Positions 33,664 through 43,629 of a stretch of 64,000 nt of DNA are shown in pieces. Source of the stretch: Citrobacter portucalensis (lineage in GTDB: Bacteria > Pseudomonadota > Gammaproteobacteria > Enterobacterales > Enterobacteriaceae); assembly GCF_002042885.1 (NCBI RefSeq), contig NZ_MVFY01000002.1, positions 186,001 to 250,000 of the forward strand. Reading direction: 5' to 3'. A program made the position numbers and the translations under genes. Each line of letters opens with the position of its first letter. The first letter of the stretch is position 1. The notes below the pieces were generated by a model. It made no database searches. It saw nothing but the letters and a program-made list of their open reading frames with translations, and was not told the DNA's origin.

Positions 33664-35489
33664 CAATCCAGAAACGATTTCTGGAGGCTGTTGAGCAAAA
33701 ACAGCTCCGGCCTCTGGATGCTCAGTTCGCGCTGGCGGTTGCCGGAAGTGACAACCCTGCCGTTGCGCTGGCTGCGGCGTTGCTCAGTCGTGAAGCGGGA
33801 GAAGGGCACGTCTGCTTACCGCTTTCACGGTTATCTCTGAGCGAGGACGCGCATCCTCTGTTAAGCGCCTGGCTCGCTGAAACGGGCGAGCCAGAAGACT
33901 GGGCGGAATGTCTGCTGGCTTCCAGTGCGGTAAGCCGTGGCGAGCAACCCACGCCGCTGGTGCTGTACGGCGATCGCTTGTATCTGAACCGGATGTGGCA
34001 CAACGAACGTACGGTAGCTCGCTTTTTCAGTGAAGTGAACCACGCCATTGAAGTGGATGAACAACGGCTGACCCACACGCTGGCGGCGCTGTTTCCGCCA
34101 TCGGAGGGGGTTAACTGGCAAAAAGTAGCCGCTGCTGTTGCGCTCACCCGCCGGATATCGGTGATCTCAGGCGGACCGGGGACGGGAAAAACGACAACGG
34201 TCGCAAGGCTGCTGGCGGCGTTGATTCAAATGGCAGACGGTGAGCGCTGTCGTATTCGACTGGCGGCGCCAACGGGAAAAGCGGCTGCGCGCCTGACCGC
34301 CTCACTAGGCGCGGCGCTACGAGAACTACCGCTAACCGATGAGCAAAAGAAACGCATCCCCGATGACGCCAGTACGCTGCATCGATTATTAGGCGCTCAG
34401 CCTGGCAGTCAGCGCCTGCGTCATCATGCGGGAAACCCGCTGCATTTGGATGTGCTGGTGGTGGATGAAGCCTCGATGATTGATTTGCCGATGATGTCGC
34501 GCCTTATCGATGCGCTGCCGCCGCACGGACGGGTGATTTTTCTGGGCGATCGCGACCAGCTCGCTTCCGTCGAAGCGGGGGCCGTGCTGGGGGATATCTG
34601 TGCTTTCGTTGGTGACGGGTTTACCCCGGAACGCGCCCGCCAGCTCAGTCGCCTGACCGGGAGCGCTATTCCTGCCGGTTCGGGAATTCAGGCAGCAGCG
34701 TTGCGCGACAGTCTGTGCCTGCTGCAAAAGAGCTACCGTTTCGGCAGCGATTCCGGAATCGGTCAGTTGGCTGCGGCAATTAATCGCGGCGACAAAACTG
34801 CGATAAAAACGGTGTTCCAGCAGGGATTTAGCGACATCGAAAAAAGCACGCTACACAGCAGCGAGGATTATGCCGCGATGCTGGATGAGGCGCTGGCGGG
34901 ATATGGGCACTACCTGGATTTGTTGCACGAGGGTGCGGAGCCGGGGGCTGTCATTCAGGCCTTCAATGAGTATCAACTGCTATGCGCCCTGCGGGAAGGT
35001 CCGTTTGGCGTTAGTGGTTTGAATGAACGCATTGAGCAGGTGATGGCGCAAAAACGTAAAATTCATCGTTCGACGCATAGCCGCTGGTATGAGGGAAGGC
35101 CGGTGATGATCGCGCGCAATGACAGTTCGCTGGGATTATTTAACGGTGATATCGGCATTGCCCTCGACCGTGGACAGGGCCTGAGGGTGTGGTTTGCGCT
35201 GCCGGATGGTTCTATCAAATCGGTGCAGCCCAGCCGTTTGCCTGAACATGAAACCACCTGGGCGATGACGGTGCACAAATCGCAGGGATCTGAGTTTGAC
35301 CACGCGGCGTTGATTTTACCCAGCCAGCATTCACCCGTGGTTACCCGCGAGCTGGTCTATACCGCCGTTACCCGCGCGCGTCGCCGCCTGTCGCTGTATG
35401 CCGATGAGCGGATATTGAGCCGCGCCATTGCCACCCGTACCGAACGTCGCAGCGGACTGTCAGCATTATTTAATGACGGCATGATGTAG
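33660..35489 (+). CDS. recD: RecBCD subunit RecD (5'-3' helicase)
   Basis: SF1B helicase that drives RecBCD along the 5'-ended strand. The 609 residues compare with 608 in E. coli. Walker [11 protein letters not shown] is at 171-180, [10 protein letters not shown] (motif II) near 265, and [14 protein letters not shown] (motif V/VI region) near 540. The ATG overlaps the recB stop as ATGA, so synthesis is coupled. REP elements follow, before convergent argA. Confidence 0.97.
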   Translation: MTIQKRFLEAVEQKQLRPLDAQFALAVAGSDNPAVALAAALLSREAGEGHVCLPLSRLSLSEDAHPLLSAWLAETGEPEDWAECLLASSAVSRGEQPTPLVLYGDRLYLNRMWHNERTVARFFSEVNHAIEVDEQRLTHTLAALFPPSEGVNWQKVAAAVALTRRISVISGGPGTGKTTTVARLLAALIQMADGERCRIRLAAPTGKAAARLTASLGAALRELPLTDEQKKRIPDDASTLHRLLGAQPGSQRLRHHAGNPLHLDVLVVDEASMIDLPMMSRLIDALPPHGRVIFLGDRDQLASVEAGAVLGDICAFVGDGFTPERARQLSRLTGSAIPAGSGIQAAALRDSLCLLQKSYRFGSDSGIGQLAAAINRGDKTAIKTVFQQGFSDIEKSTLHSSEDYAAMLDEALAGYGHYLDLLHEGAEPGAVIQAFNEYQLLCALREGPFGVSGLNERIEQVMAQKRKIHRSTHSRWYEGRPVMIARNDSSLGLFNGDIGIALDRGQGLRVWFALPDGSIKSVQPSRLPEHETTWAMTVHKSQGSEFDHAALILPSQHSPVVTRELVYTAVTRARRRLSLYADERILSRAIATRTERRSGLSALFNDGMM

Positions 35490-35490
35490 A

Positions 35491-35579
35491 TGTAGGCCGG
35501 ATAAGCGTCAGCGCCATCCGGCCTAAAAAAGATGTGCCAGCGATGTAGGCCGGATAAGGCTGTTATGCCGCATCCGGCA
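35491..35579. repeat. REP elements between recD and argA
   Basis: Three REP-type arms (TGTAGGCCGGATAAGCG, CGCCATCCGGCC, then TGTAGGCCGGATAAGG...CATCCGGC) fill the gap between convergent recD and argA. Confidence 0.88.
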
Positions 35580-35586
35580 ACGACTC

Positions 35587-36918
35587 TTACCCCAAATCCG
35601 CCATCAGCACTTTTGACCGCCGCTGATAGTTGTACATCTCTTTCTTGCTTTCCGGCAGCAGGTCGATATCCACCGGCGTGAAGCCGCGCTCCTGGAACCA
35701 GTGGATGCTGCGTGTGGTTAACACAAACAGCTTGCTCAACCCCATTTGCCGGGCCTGCGCGGCGATTCGTTCCAGCAACACTTCCCCGCGTGACGAGCTA
35801 CGGTAGTCCGGATGCACTGCTACACACGCCATTTCGCCAATCCTCTCTTCCGGGAAAGGGTACAGAGCGGCACAGGCGATGGTCAGGTTATCACGCTGAA
35901 TAATCGTGAATTTGTCGATCTCCATTTCCAACTGCTCGCGCGAGCGGCGCACCAGAATACCTTGCTGCTCCAGCGGGCGGATAAGCTCCAGAATCCCGCC
36001 GATATCGTTAATGGTAGCGCGACGGATCTGCTCGGCGCTTTCCATTACGATCTGCGTACCGATCCCGTCGCGGGAGAACAGTTCCTGCAGCAATGCACCA
36101 TCTTCCTGATAGCTGATCAGATGGCAACGGCGTACGCCACTGCGACAGGCCTTCACTGCCCCACGCAGGAAGCGCACCGTGCCGGAGCTGTAATCGCCTT
36201 TCTCTTCCTGCAACTCAACGCGAGCCTGAGCTTCGTTAGGAAACAGCTCGGAAATAATATCGCCGTCATCGTTGGTGACACCCTGAGAGGAGCAAAAGCC
36301 GATCATTTTCTCGGCCTTCAGTTTGATAGCCAACTGCGTGGCGACCTCTTCTGACGTCAGGTTAAAGCTCTCACCGGTGACGGAAACGGCGACCGGGCCC
36401 ATCAGCACAATTGCGCCGCTGTCTAACTGGCGGTGAATGGCCTCTTCATCAATACGACGAATACGCCCGCTATGGCAGTAATCTACGCCGTCATCAACGC
36501 CCAGCGGCTGAGAGATAATAAAATTACCGCTGACCACATTGATGTGAGCACCCTGCAATGGCGTATTATTCAGGCTCATCGACAGGCGGGCGGTAATATC
36601 AAGCTGAAGTAAACCCGCAGCCTGTTTGACCAGCTCCAGCGTTTTAGCGTCGGTAACGCGCGTATTTTTGTGGTACACCGGCTCATGATGATGCGCCGCA
36701 AGATTGGCATCAATCTGCGGTCGTGCGCCATAGACCACGACCAGGCGGATGCCGAGGCTATGAAGAAGCCCAATGTCATTGACGATACTGGAAAAGTTTT
36801 CATGCTCGATAGCTTCGCCGCCCAGCATAATGACAAACGTTTTTCCCCGATGGGTATTGATATAGGGAACAGAATGGCGGAATCCCTGTACCAGTTCGGT
36901 TCTACGCTCCTTCACCAC
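35587..36918 (-). CDS. argA: N-acetylglutamate synthase ArgA
   Basis: First enzyme of arginine synthesis, acetylating glutamate with acetyl-CoA; feedback-inhibited by arginine. The 443-residue protein has an N-terminal amino-acid-kinase-like domain (about 1-285, the arginine-binding part) and a C-terminal GNAT domain (about 295-443, [21 protein letters not shown]). Translation starts at GTG; two adjacent GTG codons occur, at 36918 and 36915. Paired ARG boxes lie immediately upstream. It is convergent with recD and divergent from amiC. Confidence 0.97.
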   Translation of the reverse strand: MVKERRTELVQGFRHSVPYINTHRGKTFVIMLGGEAIEHENFSSIVNDIGLLHSLGIRLVVVYGARPQIDANLAAHHHEPVYHKNTRVTDAKTLELVKQAAGLLQLDITARLSMSLNNTPLQGAHINVVSGNFIISQPLGVDDGVDYCHSGRIRRIDEEAIHRQLDSGAIVLMGPVAVSVTGESFNLTSEEVATQLAIKLKAEKMIGFCSSQGVTNDDGDIISELFPNEAQARVELQEEKGDYSSGTVRFLRGAVKACRSGVRRCHLISYQEDGALLQELFSRDGIGTQIVMESAEQIRRATINDIGGILELIRPLEQQGILVRRSREQLEMEIDKFTIIQRDNLTIACAALYPFPEERIGEMACVAVHPDYRSSSRGEVLLERIAAQARQMGLSKLFVLTTRSIHWFQERGFTPVDIDLLPESKKEMYNYQRRSKVLMADLG

Positions 36919-36929
36919 GGCACACCCTC

Positions 36930-36968
36930 ATTGCATGATTATTCGTAATTTGTGTATTTTTATTCTGT
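36930..36968 (-). promoter_or_regulatory. Paired ARG boxes upstream of argA
   Basis: Two ArgR-type 18-bp boxes exactly 21 bases apart: 36930-36947 with core TGCAT-GATT-ATTCG and 36951-36968 with core TGTAT-TTTT-ATTCT, against consensus TGAAT-WWWW-ATTCA. The 3-base spacing is the known arrangement for an ArgR hexamer. They lie just before the argA start and predict arginine repression. Confidence 0.78.
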
Positions 36969-37153
36969 TTTTGCGCTGTGCGCAAGCGTAATTTTTACCC
37001 ATGCCGAAGATTTTTCTCAGTAATGCCGTGAATATAAAAAGAATGTTTACCCTTTTATAGATGACAGATTATGCGTCATTCGCTAAAGTTTCCGGTCAAT
37101 TCGGACGTTTTACGTATTACCTCTAAAAAAGATTTCTTTTGCTCGGGAGAAGC

Positions 37154-38407
37154 ATGTCGGGATCCAATTCAGCAATCAGTCGCCGCCGTTTATTGAAAGG
37201 TGCGGGTGCTATGTGGCTTTTGAGCGTCAGCCAGGTGGGTCTGGCGGCCGTGAGTCAGGTCGTTGCCGTACGTATCTGGCCTGCGTCCAGCTACACTCGC
37301 GTCACGGTAGAATCTAACCGTCTGCTGAAATACAAACAGTTTGCCCTGAGTAATCCTGAGCGTGTGGTTGTGGATATTGAAGACGTTAATTTGAACTCGG
37401 TGCTCAAGGGCATTGGGACGCAGATTCGTCCTGACGATCCGTATATTAAGTCGGCGCGCGTTGGTCAGTTTGATCCAAAGACCGTGCGGATGGTGTTCGA
37501 GCTGAAACAGAATGTGAAGCCGCAACTTTTTGCTCTGGCTCCGGTGGCAGGCTTTAAAGAACGTCTGGTGATGGATCTCTATCCCGCGAATGCCCAGGAC
37601 GTTCAGGATCCGCTGCTGGCATTGCTGGAAGATTACAACAAGGGCGATCTGGATAAACAGGTGCCACCTGCACAAAGTGGCCCGCAGCCGGGTAAAGCGG
37701 GGCGCGATCGTCCCATTGTCATTATGCTCGATCCAGGCCACGGCGGAGAAGACTCCGGTGCGGTGGGGAAATACAAGACGCGTGAAAAGGATGTGGTGCT
37801 GCAGATTGCCCGCCGCCTGCGAGCCCTCATAGAGAAAGAGGGCAACATGAAGGTCTTTATGACACGAAATGAAGATATTTTCATTCCGCTTAAAGTCCGC
37901 GTGGCGAAAGCGCAGAAGCAGCGTGCTGACCTGTTTGTCTCTATTCACGCTGATGCCTTTACCAGTCGACAACCCTGCGGTTCGTCGGTGTTTGCGCTCT
38001 CGACCAAAGGCGCGACAAGTACCGCCGCGAAATATCTGGCGCAGACCCAGAACGCCTCGGATCTCATTGGTGGCGTCAGTAAGAGCGGTGACCGCTACGT
38101 CGACCACACCATGTTCGACATGGTGCAGTCGCTGACCATCGCCGACAGCCTGAAGTTTGGTAAAGCGGTATTGAACAAGCTTGGCAAAATCAACAATCTG
38201 CACAAGAACCAGGTTGAACAGGCCGGGTTTGCGGTACTAAAAGCGCCGGATATCCCGTCTATTCTGGTCGAAACGGCATTTATCAGTAACGTTGAGGAAG
38301 AGCGCAAACTCAAAACGGCGACCTTCCAGCAGGAAGTTGCAGAGTCGATTCTGGCAGGGATTAAAGCCTACTTTGCCGATGGGGCGACGCTGGCGAGAAG
38401 GGGATAA
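37154..38407 (+). CDS. amiC: N-acetylmuramoyl-L-alanine amidase AmiC
   Basis: Septal peptidoglycan amidase activated by NlpD, needed for daughter-cell separation. The start at 37154 ([18 protein letters not shown]) gives 417 residues, as in E. coli, and follows GGGAGA. A twin-arginine signal (SRRRLL) directs Tat export. Then come an AMIN domain (about 35-150) and an Amidase_3 domain (about 190-405) with zinc ligands in [11 protein letters not shown] and SIHADA, and the catalytic [10 protein letters not shown] near the end. A terminator follows at once. Confidence 0.97.
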   Translation: MSGSNSAISRRRLLKGAGAMWLLSVSQVGLAAVSQVVAVRIWPASSYTRVTVESNRLLKYKQFALSNPERVVVDIEDVNLNSVLKGIGTQIRPDDPYIKSARVGQFDPKTVRMVFELKQNVKPQLFALAPVAGFKERLVMDLYPANAQDVQDPLLALLEDYNKGDLDKQVPPAQSGPQPGKAGRDRPIVIMLDPGHGGEDSGAVGKYKTREKDVVLQIARRLRALIEKEGNMKVFMTRNEDIFIPLKVRVAKAQKQRADLFVSIHADAFTSRQPCGSSVFALSTKGATSTAAKYLAQTQNASDLIGGVSKSGDRYVDHTMFDMVQSLTIADSLKFGKAVLNKLGKINNLHKNQVEQAGFAVLKAPDIPSILVETAFISNVEEERKLKTATFQQEVAESILAGIKAYFADGATLARRG

Positions 38408-38413
38408 CAAAAA

Positions 38414-38435
38414 AGCGCTGAAAAGCGCTTTTTTT
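38414..38435 (+). terminator. Intrinsic terminator after amiC
   Basis: AGCGCT (38414-38419) pairs with AGCGCT (38424-38429) around GAAA, followed by a run of T. It is preceded by A residues. Confidence 0.88.
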
Positions 38436-38451
38436 ATGGGCGGCAGAAACA

Positions 38452-38474
38452 AAAAAACACCCGTTAAGGTGTTT
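38452..38474 (-). terminator. Intrinsic terminator of the initiator tRNA operon
   Basis: On the minus strand, AAACACC-TTAACG-GGTGTTT forms a hairpin followed by seven T residues, 8 bases past the last tRNA gene. Confidence 0.85.
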
Positions 38475-38481
38475 AATGTGT

Positions 38482-38558
<77 letters not shown>

Positions 38559-38591
38559 TCACCGTACTGCTTATATTTTATCAAATTTGAT

Positions 38592-38668
<77 letters not shown>

Positions 38669-38680
38669 TCCGTCTTTTTG

Positions 38681-38774
38681 CTTCGTATTTCAAACCACAT
38701 CAGCGTTGGCTTTCCTCGTTCACCTCAGTCACTTACTGGAGTATGTTCCTAAGGATTCACTGCGTCGCCGCCTT
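38681..38774 (-). ncRNA. RtT-like spacer element between initiator tRNA genes
   Basis: On the minus strand the roughly 94 bases begin AAGGCGGCGACGCAGTGAAT and continue through CCTTAGG...CTGAGGTGA, GCCAACGCTGATG and TTTGAAATACGAAG. This matches my recollection of the RtT family of repeats found behind tRNA genes (first described in the tyrT operon). Just upstream (38775-38795) is a T-arm-like remnant (GTTCGAATC) with no tRNA attached. It would be released when the tRNA precursor is processed. Its function is unproven. Confidence 0.65.
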
Positions 38775-38820
38775 GCTGTGATTCGAACTACTTTGCAAAA
38801 ATCTTACATCAAATTTTAAT

Positions 38821-38897
<77 letters not shown>

Positions 38898-38910
38898 TCC
38901 GTGGATGCGC

Positions 38911-38938
38911 ACTATACTCTGCTCGCATTTTCATGCAA
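38911..38938 (-). promoter_or_regulatory. Promoter of the initiator tRNA operon
   Basis: On the minus strand: -35 TTGCAT (38933-38938), 16-base spacer, -10 TATAGT (38911-38916), then a GC-rich discriminator (GCGC) as in stable-RNA promoters under stringent control. Confidence 0.8.
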
Positions 38939-39102
38939 CCCTTTTTTCACCTTGATCACGTTTTTAGGGTGAAAATGAACAAAAACAACGCATTCTGGAT
39001 TATTTTTTGCTCAAAATTTGCGTTCGGGTATGTATACGCATTTCATTAGGTTCGGGGGTTTGTTATCTTCGTCTCGCATTCAGGCAACATAAGACGAGAA
39101 CA

Positions 39103-40200
39103 ATGAAAGGACGTTGGGCAAAATATCTTCTGGCGGGAGCTGTAGTCGCGATGCTCGCCGCGTGTTCCTCAAAACCCACCGATCGTGGGCAGCAGTATAA
39201 AGACGGGAAATTTACCCAGCCTTTCTCACTGGTGAACCAGCCTGATGCGGTTGGCGCGCCAATCAATGCCGGTGATTTCGCCGAGCAGGTTAATCAAATT
39301 CGCAGCGCTTCGCCACGTTTGTACGGCAACCAGAGCGACGTCTACAACGCTATCCAGCAATGGTTACGTGCGGGCGGTGATACGCGCAGTATGCGCCAGT
39401 TTGGTATTGATGCCTGGCAAATGGAAGGGGCGGACAACTACGGTAACGTCCAGTTTACCGGTTACTACACACCGGTTATCCAGGCGCGCCATACGCGCCA
39501 GGGCGAGTTTCAGTATCCTATCTATCGCATGCCGCCAAAACGTGGGCGCTTACCCTCTCGTGCCGAGATCTACGCGGGCGCGCTAAGCGACAATTATATT
39601 CTGGCATACAGCAACTCCCTGATGGATAACTTCATTATGGATGTTCAGGGCAGTGGTTACATCGATTTTGGCGATGGCAGCCCGCTCAACTTCTTTAGCT
39701 ATGCCGGGAAAAACGGCCACGCCTATCGCAGTATCGGTAAAGTGCTTATCGACCGTGGCGAAGTGAAAAAAGAAGATATGTCGATGCAGGCTATTCGCCA
39801 CTGGGGTGAAACGCACAGCGAAGCCGAAGTGCGTGAGTTGCTGGAGCAGAACCCATCGTTTGTCTTCTTTAAACCGCAATCTTTTGCTCCGGTGAAAGGG
39901 GCCAGCGCGGTGCCGCTGATTGGCCGCGCGTCCGTAGCTTCTGACCGTAGTATCATTCCTGCGGGCACAACGTTACTGGCGGAAGTCCCGTTACTGGACA
40001 ATAACGGCAAGTTTACCGGCCAGTACGAACTGCGCCTGATGGTGGCGTTAGATGTGGGTGGGGCTATTAAAGGGCAACACTTCGACATCTATCAGGGTAT
40101 TGGCGCTGACGCCGGACACCGTGCCGGGTGGTATAATCACTACGGTCGCGTATGGGTGCTAAAAACAGCGCCGGGTGCGGGTAACGTGTTCAGCGGTTAA
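39103..40200 (+). CDS. mltA: Membrane-bound lytic transglycosylase A, MltA
   Basis: Outer-membrane lipoprotein that cleaves peptidoglycan glycan strands to 1,6-anhydromuropeptides. The ATG at 39103 gives 365 residues, the E. coli length. A lipoprotein signal ends in LAAC (Cys20), followed by Ser-Ser. The MltA barrel domain (GNVQFTGYYTPV near 105) and the C-terminal 3D domain with conserved aspartates (MVALDVGGAIKGQHFDIYQGIG, about 320-340; the last Asp catalytic by analogy) are intact. Confidence 0.97.
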   Translation: MKGRWAKYLLAGAVVAMLAACSSKPTDRGQQYKDGKFTQPFSLVNQPDAVGAPINAGDFAEQVNQIRSASPRLYGNQSDVYNAIQQWLRAGGDTRSMRQFGIDAWQMEGADNYGNVQFTGYYTPVIQARHTRQGEFQYPIYRMPPKRGRLPSRAEIYAGALSDNYILAYSNSLMDNFIMDVQGSGYIDFGDGSPLNFFSYAGKNGHAYRSIGKVLIDRGEVKKEDMSMQAIRHWGETHSEAEVRELLEQNPSFVFFKPQSFAPVKGASAVPLIGRASVASDRSIIPAGTTLLAEVPLLDNNGKFTGQYELRLMVALDVGGAIKGQHFDIYQGIGADAGHRAGWYNHYGRVWVLKTAPGAGNVFSG

Positions 40201-40203
40201 TGG

Positions 40204-40273
40204 CGGGATGGCACTTCGCTTATCAAGCCTACATTATTGAGTAGGCCTGATAAGGCGTAGCCGACATCAGGCA
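40204..40273. repeat. REP pair between mltA and tcdA
   Basis: Two facing degenerate REP arms (GGCACTTCGCTTATCAAGCC and AGGCCTGATAAGGCG...CATCAGGC) in the intergenic gap. Confidence 0.78.
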
Positions 40274-40308
40274 GTCAGACTGCTCGGTATTAATGAATTT
40301 GAGGTTCT

Positions 40309-41115
40309 ATGTCTGTGGTTATTAGCGATGCCTGGCGCCAACGTTTTGGCGGTACGGCACGTCTGTATGGCGAAAATGCGTTGCAGCTGTTTGCCCAATC
40401 ACACGTTTGCGTTGTTGGGATTGGTGGAGTAGGGTCATGGGCGGCGGAAGCGCTGGCGCGAACCGGTATTGGCGCTATCACACTCATCGATATGGATGAT
40501 GTGTGCGTCACCAATACAAACCGCCAGATCCATGCGCTGCGTGATAACGTCGGTCTGGCAAAAGCTGAAGTGATGGCGGAGCGTATCCGACAGATTAACC
40601 CGGAGTGCCGGGTGAACGTGGTCGATGATTTTGTTACGCCAGATAACGTTGCTGAATATATGAATGCGGGATTTTCGTACGTCATCGATGCGATTGATAG
40701 CGTGCGCCCAAAAGCGGCACTGATCGCGTACTGTCGGCGTAACAAAATTCCGCTGGTGACCACCGGTGGTGCGGGCGGACAGATCGATCCTACCCAGATT
40801 CAGGTCGTTGATTTGGCAAAAACCATCCAGGATCCGCTGGCGGCCAAGCTACGTGAGCGGCTGAAAAGCGATTTTGGCGTGGTGAAAAACAGTAAAGGCA
40901 AGCTGGGCGTGGACTGCGTGTTCTCGACCGAAGCGCTGGTTTACCCGCAGGCAGATGGCTCGGTATGTGCGATGAAAGCGACGGCGGAAGGGCCGAAGCG
41001 TATGGATTGCGCGTCCGGGTTTGGCGCGGCCACCATGGTGACAGCCACCTTTGGCTTTGTTGCTGTCTCCCATGCGCTGAAGAAGATGATGGCGAAGGCC
41101 GCGCGTCAGGCCTGA
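40309..41115 (+). CDS. tcdA: tRNA threonylcarbamoyladenosine dehydratase TcdA (CsdL)
   Basis: E1-like enzyme that converts t6A37 of tRNA to the cyclic form ct6A, using ATP and sulfur relay from CsdA/CsdE. The 268-residue product has the Rossmann ATP site (GIGGVGSWAAEALARTG, about 38-54), DMDDVCVTNTNRQ with the Arg used for adenylation, and FSTE downstream. Encoded beside, but convergent to, csdE-csdA, which fits their physical interaction. Confidence 0.96.
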   Translation: MSVVISDAWRQRFGGTARLYGENALQLFAQSHVCVVGIGGVGSWAAEALARTGIGAITLIDMDDVCVTNTNRQIHALRDNVGLAKAEVMAERIRQINPECRVNVVDDFVTPDNVAEYMNAGFSYVIDAIDSVRPKAALIAYCRRNKIPLVTTGGAGGQIDPTQIQVVDLAKTIQDPLAAKLRERLKSDFGVVKNSKGKLGVDCVFSTEALVYPQADGSVCAMKATAEGPKRMDCASGFGAATMVTATFGFVAVSHALKKMMAKAARQA

Positions 41116-41119
41116 TTGT

Positions 41120-41201
41120 GTCGGATGTCGCTACGCTTATCCGACCTACGGTTCGTGCAGTGTTGTAGGCCGGATAAGACGTATCAGCGTCGTCATCCGG
41201 C
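41120..41201. repeat. REP pair between tcdA and csdE
   Basis: Facing REP arms (TGTCGGATGTCGCTACGC and GGCCGGATAAGACG...GTCATCCGGC). The right arm contains the csdE stop codon, so the last codons of csdE are REP sequence. Confidence 0.85.
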
Positions 41202-41639
41202 TTTCTGGGCCGCCTCGAGAATCGCCTCGTTCAGAGCATGTAGTCCCTGGCTACGCGAGGCGCTGAGCTGCGCGCGTAAACCCAGTTCATCAAATAACGC
41301 CATCGGCGAACGCGCCAGTAACTCGGCTGCCGTTTTACCTTCGACCGCGGTGAGTAATACCGCCAACAGTCCGCGTACTATTCGACCTTCGCTGTCGCCG
41401 AAGAAATGCAGAGTGCCATTCTCATTAAAAGTATGCCCCAGCCAGACGCGGTTTTCGCAGCCCGCAATTTCTTTGGCCTGCGCCTTTAGCGCATCCGGGA
41501 GCGCCGGCAACTGCTTACCCAGCAGAATCAGCTGGCGATATTTATCTTCCCACTGAGTAAGCGGGATAAAGGTATTGCGTAACGTCTCTTCGGTTACGGT
41601 TGTGCCAAACGGGTGTCCGGCGAACTGAGGTCTTGTCAT
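41193..41639 (-). CDS. csdE: Sulfur acceptor CsdE
   Basis: SufE-like protein that accepts the persulfide from CsdA and stimulates it, supplying sulfur toward TcdA. The 148-residue product carries the acceptor Cys61 in [12 protein letters not shown]. The ATG overlaps the csdA stop (TAATG), so the two are coupled. The last codons and the stop (AGCCGGATGA) come from a REP element, and the C-terminus differs from K-12 as I recall it. Confidence 0.95.
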   Translation of the reverse strand: MTRPQFAGHPFGTTVTEETLRNTFIPLTQWEDKYRQLILLGKQLPALPDALKAQAKEIAGCENRVWLGHTFNENGTLHFFGDSEGRIVRGLLAVLLTAVEGKTAAELLARSPMALFDELGLRAQLSASRSQGLHALNEAILEAAQKAG

Positions 41640-42844
41640 TAATCCACCAATATTTCAAGCGCGCGGTCGACGGCTGCGACCAACGCATCCACATCGCTTT
41701 GGGTATTATAAGGGGCAAATGAGGCGCGTAGTGTTCCGGATACGCCAAGTTCCGCCAGCAGCGGTTGTGCGCAGTGTTGCCCCGCGCGCAGCGCAATGCC
41801 ATATTCGGCCAATAGAGTGACCATATCACTGTGATGAACACCCGCGAAATCAAAGGCTAACAGACTGGAGTCCTGGCAGCGGAAGGAACGAAAGCCAGGG
41901 CGTTTCGCCAGGGCATCTTCTGCCAGCGTCGCCAGACCCCGGCTCCAGTTTTCGGCCTGCGCAACGTCGACGTCCGCCAGCCATTCGAGCGCCGCGCTTA
42001 GCCCGATAACGCCTGCAACGTTAGGCGTACCGGCTTCCAGCTTCCATGGTGCGGGCTTAGTGGTGAAACCGTCAAAACTGACTTCGCTAATCATCTTACC
42101 GCCCCCAAGCCAGGGAGACATGGCTTCCAGCAGTTCCGGCTTACCGTACAGCACGCCAATACCGGTGGGGCCATATAGCTTGTGGCCTGAAAACGCATAG
42201 AAATCAATATCCAATTGCTGTACATCGGCAGGGTAATGCACAATCCCCTGGGCACCATCAACCATCACCACCATGCCAGCCGCATGGGCGAGCGTAATGG
42301 CGCGGACCAGATCCGGGCAGCCACCGGTGACGTTCGACATTTGCCCGAGCGCCAGAATGCGGCTGCGCGGGGTGATGAGCTGCGTGAGGCGCTCAACGTC
42401 TGGCAATAAATGGGGGGTGAGTGGGAGTTTGACAACCTTAGCCCCCGTTTGCTCCGCGACCATCAGCCAGGGAACGAGGTTGGCGTGATGTTCCGCTGCG
42501 CTAACGATAATCTCATCACCCGGTTGAAGGCGTGGACGCGCATAGCTTTGGGCAACCATGTTGATCGCTTCCGTTGTGCCGCGGGTCCAGACGATGGTTT
42601 TGTCATCCGACGCATTAATCAGGTGTGCGACTTTTTCCCGCGCGGCTTCATAGCGTGCGGTCAGGCGCTGGGCTTCAGCAAACTGGCTGCGATGGACGTT
42701 CCCGGCACTCAGGCTATAAAACTGATGGGTAGCCTCAATGACTGCCTGTGGCTTCAGCGCCGTAGCAGCGCTGTCGAGATAGACGCCAGCATCGTTGAGT
42801 GCGGGAAATTGTGCGCGAAACTGCGCGGGGTTAAAAGCGTTCAT
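41639..42844 (-). CDS. csdA: Cysteine desulfurase CsdA
   Basis: PLP enzyme that takes sulfur from cysteine as a protein persulfide. The start at 42844 ([14 protein letters not shown]) gives 401 residues as in E. coli; the frame is open another 23 codons upstream without support. The PLP lysine lies in [12 protein letters not shown] (about Lys222) and the persulfide cysteine in [11 protein letters not shown] (about Cys358). Operon with csdE, convergent to tcdA. Confidence 0.96.
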   Translation of the reverse strand: MNAFNPAQFRAQFPALNDAGVYLDSAATALKPQAVIEATHQFYSLSAGNVHRSQFAEAQRLTARYEAAREKVAHLINASDDKTIVWTRGTTEAINMVAQSYARPRLQPGDEIIVSAAEHHANLVPWLMVAEQTGAKVVKLPLTPHLLPDVERLTQLITPRSRILALGQMSNVTGGCPDLVRAITLAHAAGMVVMVDGAQGIVHYPADVQQLDIDFYAFSGHKLYGPTGIGVLYGKPELLEAMSPWLGGGKMISEVSFDGFTTKPAPWKLEAGTPNVAGVIGLSAALEWLADVDVAQAENWSRGLATLAEDALAKRPGFRSFRCQDSSLLAFDFAGVHHSDMVTLLAEYGIALRAGQHCAQPLLAELGVSGTLRASFAPYNTQSDVDALVAAVDRALEILVD

Positions 42845-43036
42845 GGTATTCCTCAGTTCAGTAAACCGATCGTGGCGCAAAAAGGGCATTGATACAAGGG
42901 TTGTGCTAACCATCGGAATACTCTGGATATCCTGGCAAAGTCCGTTCAGTGTCTTATGCTAAATAGCGTTAGGCGAACAATTTTGCCTGTTACGGAGTAT
43001 GTTTTTAATAGCATAAATCGCTTTAAGGAGAAGAAG

Positions 43037-43264
43037 ATGAAAAAGACTGCCGCCATAATTTCTGCCTGTATGCTGACTTTTGCCCTGAGCGCCTGTTCTG
43101 GTTCGAATTACGTGATGCACACCAATGATGGCCGATCAATCGTAGCTGATGGTAAACCACAGACCGATAATGAGACGGGGATGATTTCGTATAAAGACGC
43201 TAACGGCAACAAACAGCAGATTAACCGCACTGACGTGAAAGAGATGGTAGAACTGGAGCAATAA
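43037..43264 (+). CDS. ygdI: Small lipoprotein YgdI (DUF903)
   Basis: A 75-residue predicted outer-membrane lipoprotein: signal MKKTAAIISACMLTFALSAC with lipobox LSAC (Cys20), then Ser-Gly-Ser. The mature part (YVMHTNDGRSIVADGKPQTD, NGNKQQINRTDV) is clearly paralogous to YgdR at 14568-14786. The ATG at 43037 follows AAGGAGAAG. It is convergent with gcvB, 30 bases away. Confidence 0.93.
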   Translation: MKKTAAIISACMLTFALSACSGSNYVMHTNDGRSIVADGKPQTDNETGMISYKDANGNKQQINRTDVKEMVELEQ

Positions 43265-43294
43265 CAGCCGGTCGGCCATCGACGAAATGTGGAC

Positions 43295-43501
43295 AAAAAA
43301 AAGCACCGCAATTTGGCGGTGCTACATTAATCACTATGGACAGACAGGGTAAATGTACAGGAAGTGAAAAAGGGTAGCTTTGCTACCATGGTCTGAATCG
43401 CAGACCAATTGCAAACACAACAACACAACATCACAACCGTAAGCCAAAAGCCCACCAGAACACGCATTCCGATAAAACTTTTCGTTCCGGCTTCAGGAAG
43501 T
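43295..43501 (-). ncRNA. gcvB: sRNA GcvB
   Basis: About 207 nt, transcribed divergently from gcvA. It begins ACTTCCTGAAGCCGG, contains the GU-rich seed R1 (GTTGTGATGTTGTGTTGTTG, near 43422-43441), the CAATTGGTCTGCGATTCAGACC hairpin in the middle, and ends in an intrinsic terminator (AGCACCGCC-AAATT-GCGGTGC plus T run). GcvB is Hfq-dependent and represses many amino-acid and peptide transporters. The 5' end carries one more A than K-12 as I recall it. Confidence 0.95.
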
Positions 43502-43629
43502 GCCGCCACTATAGGTATTTGCTGGTAGAACCTCAACGGACAATTTATAATGGCTCAGATAAAAAAAACTAATAGGTTACAGCCTGTTAGCTAATTGTTA
43601 AATTCATTTAACATCAAAGCCTAAAAGTC

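Noticed and set aside
37190-38203. A 337-codon minus-strand open frame
   Set aside because: Antisense to amiC, no ribosome site and no recognisable domain.
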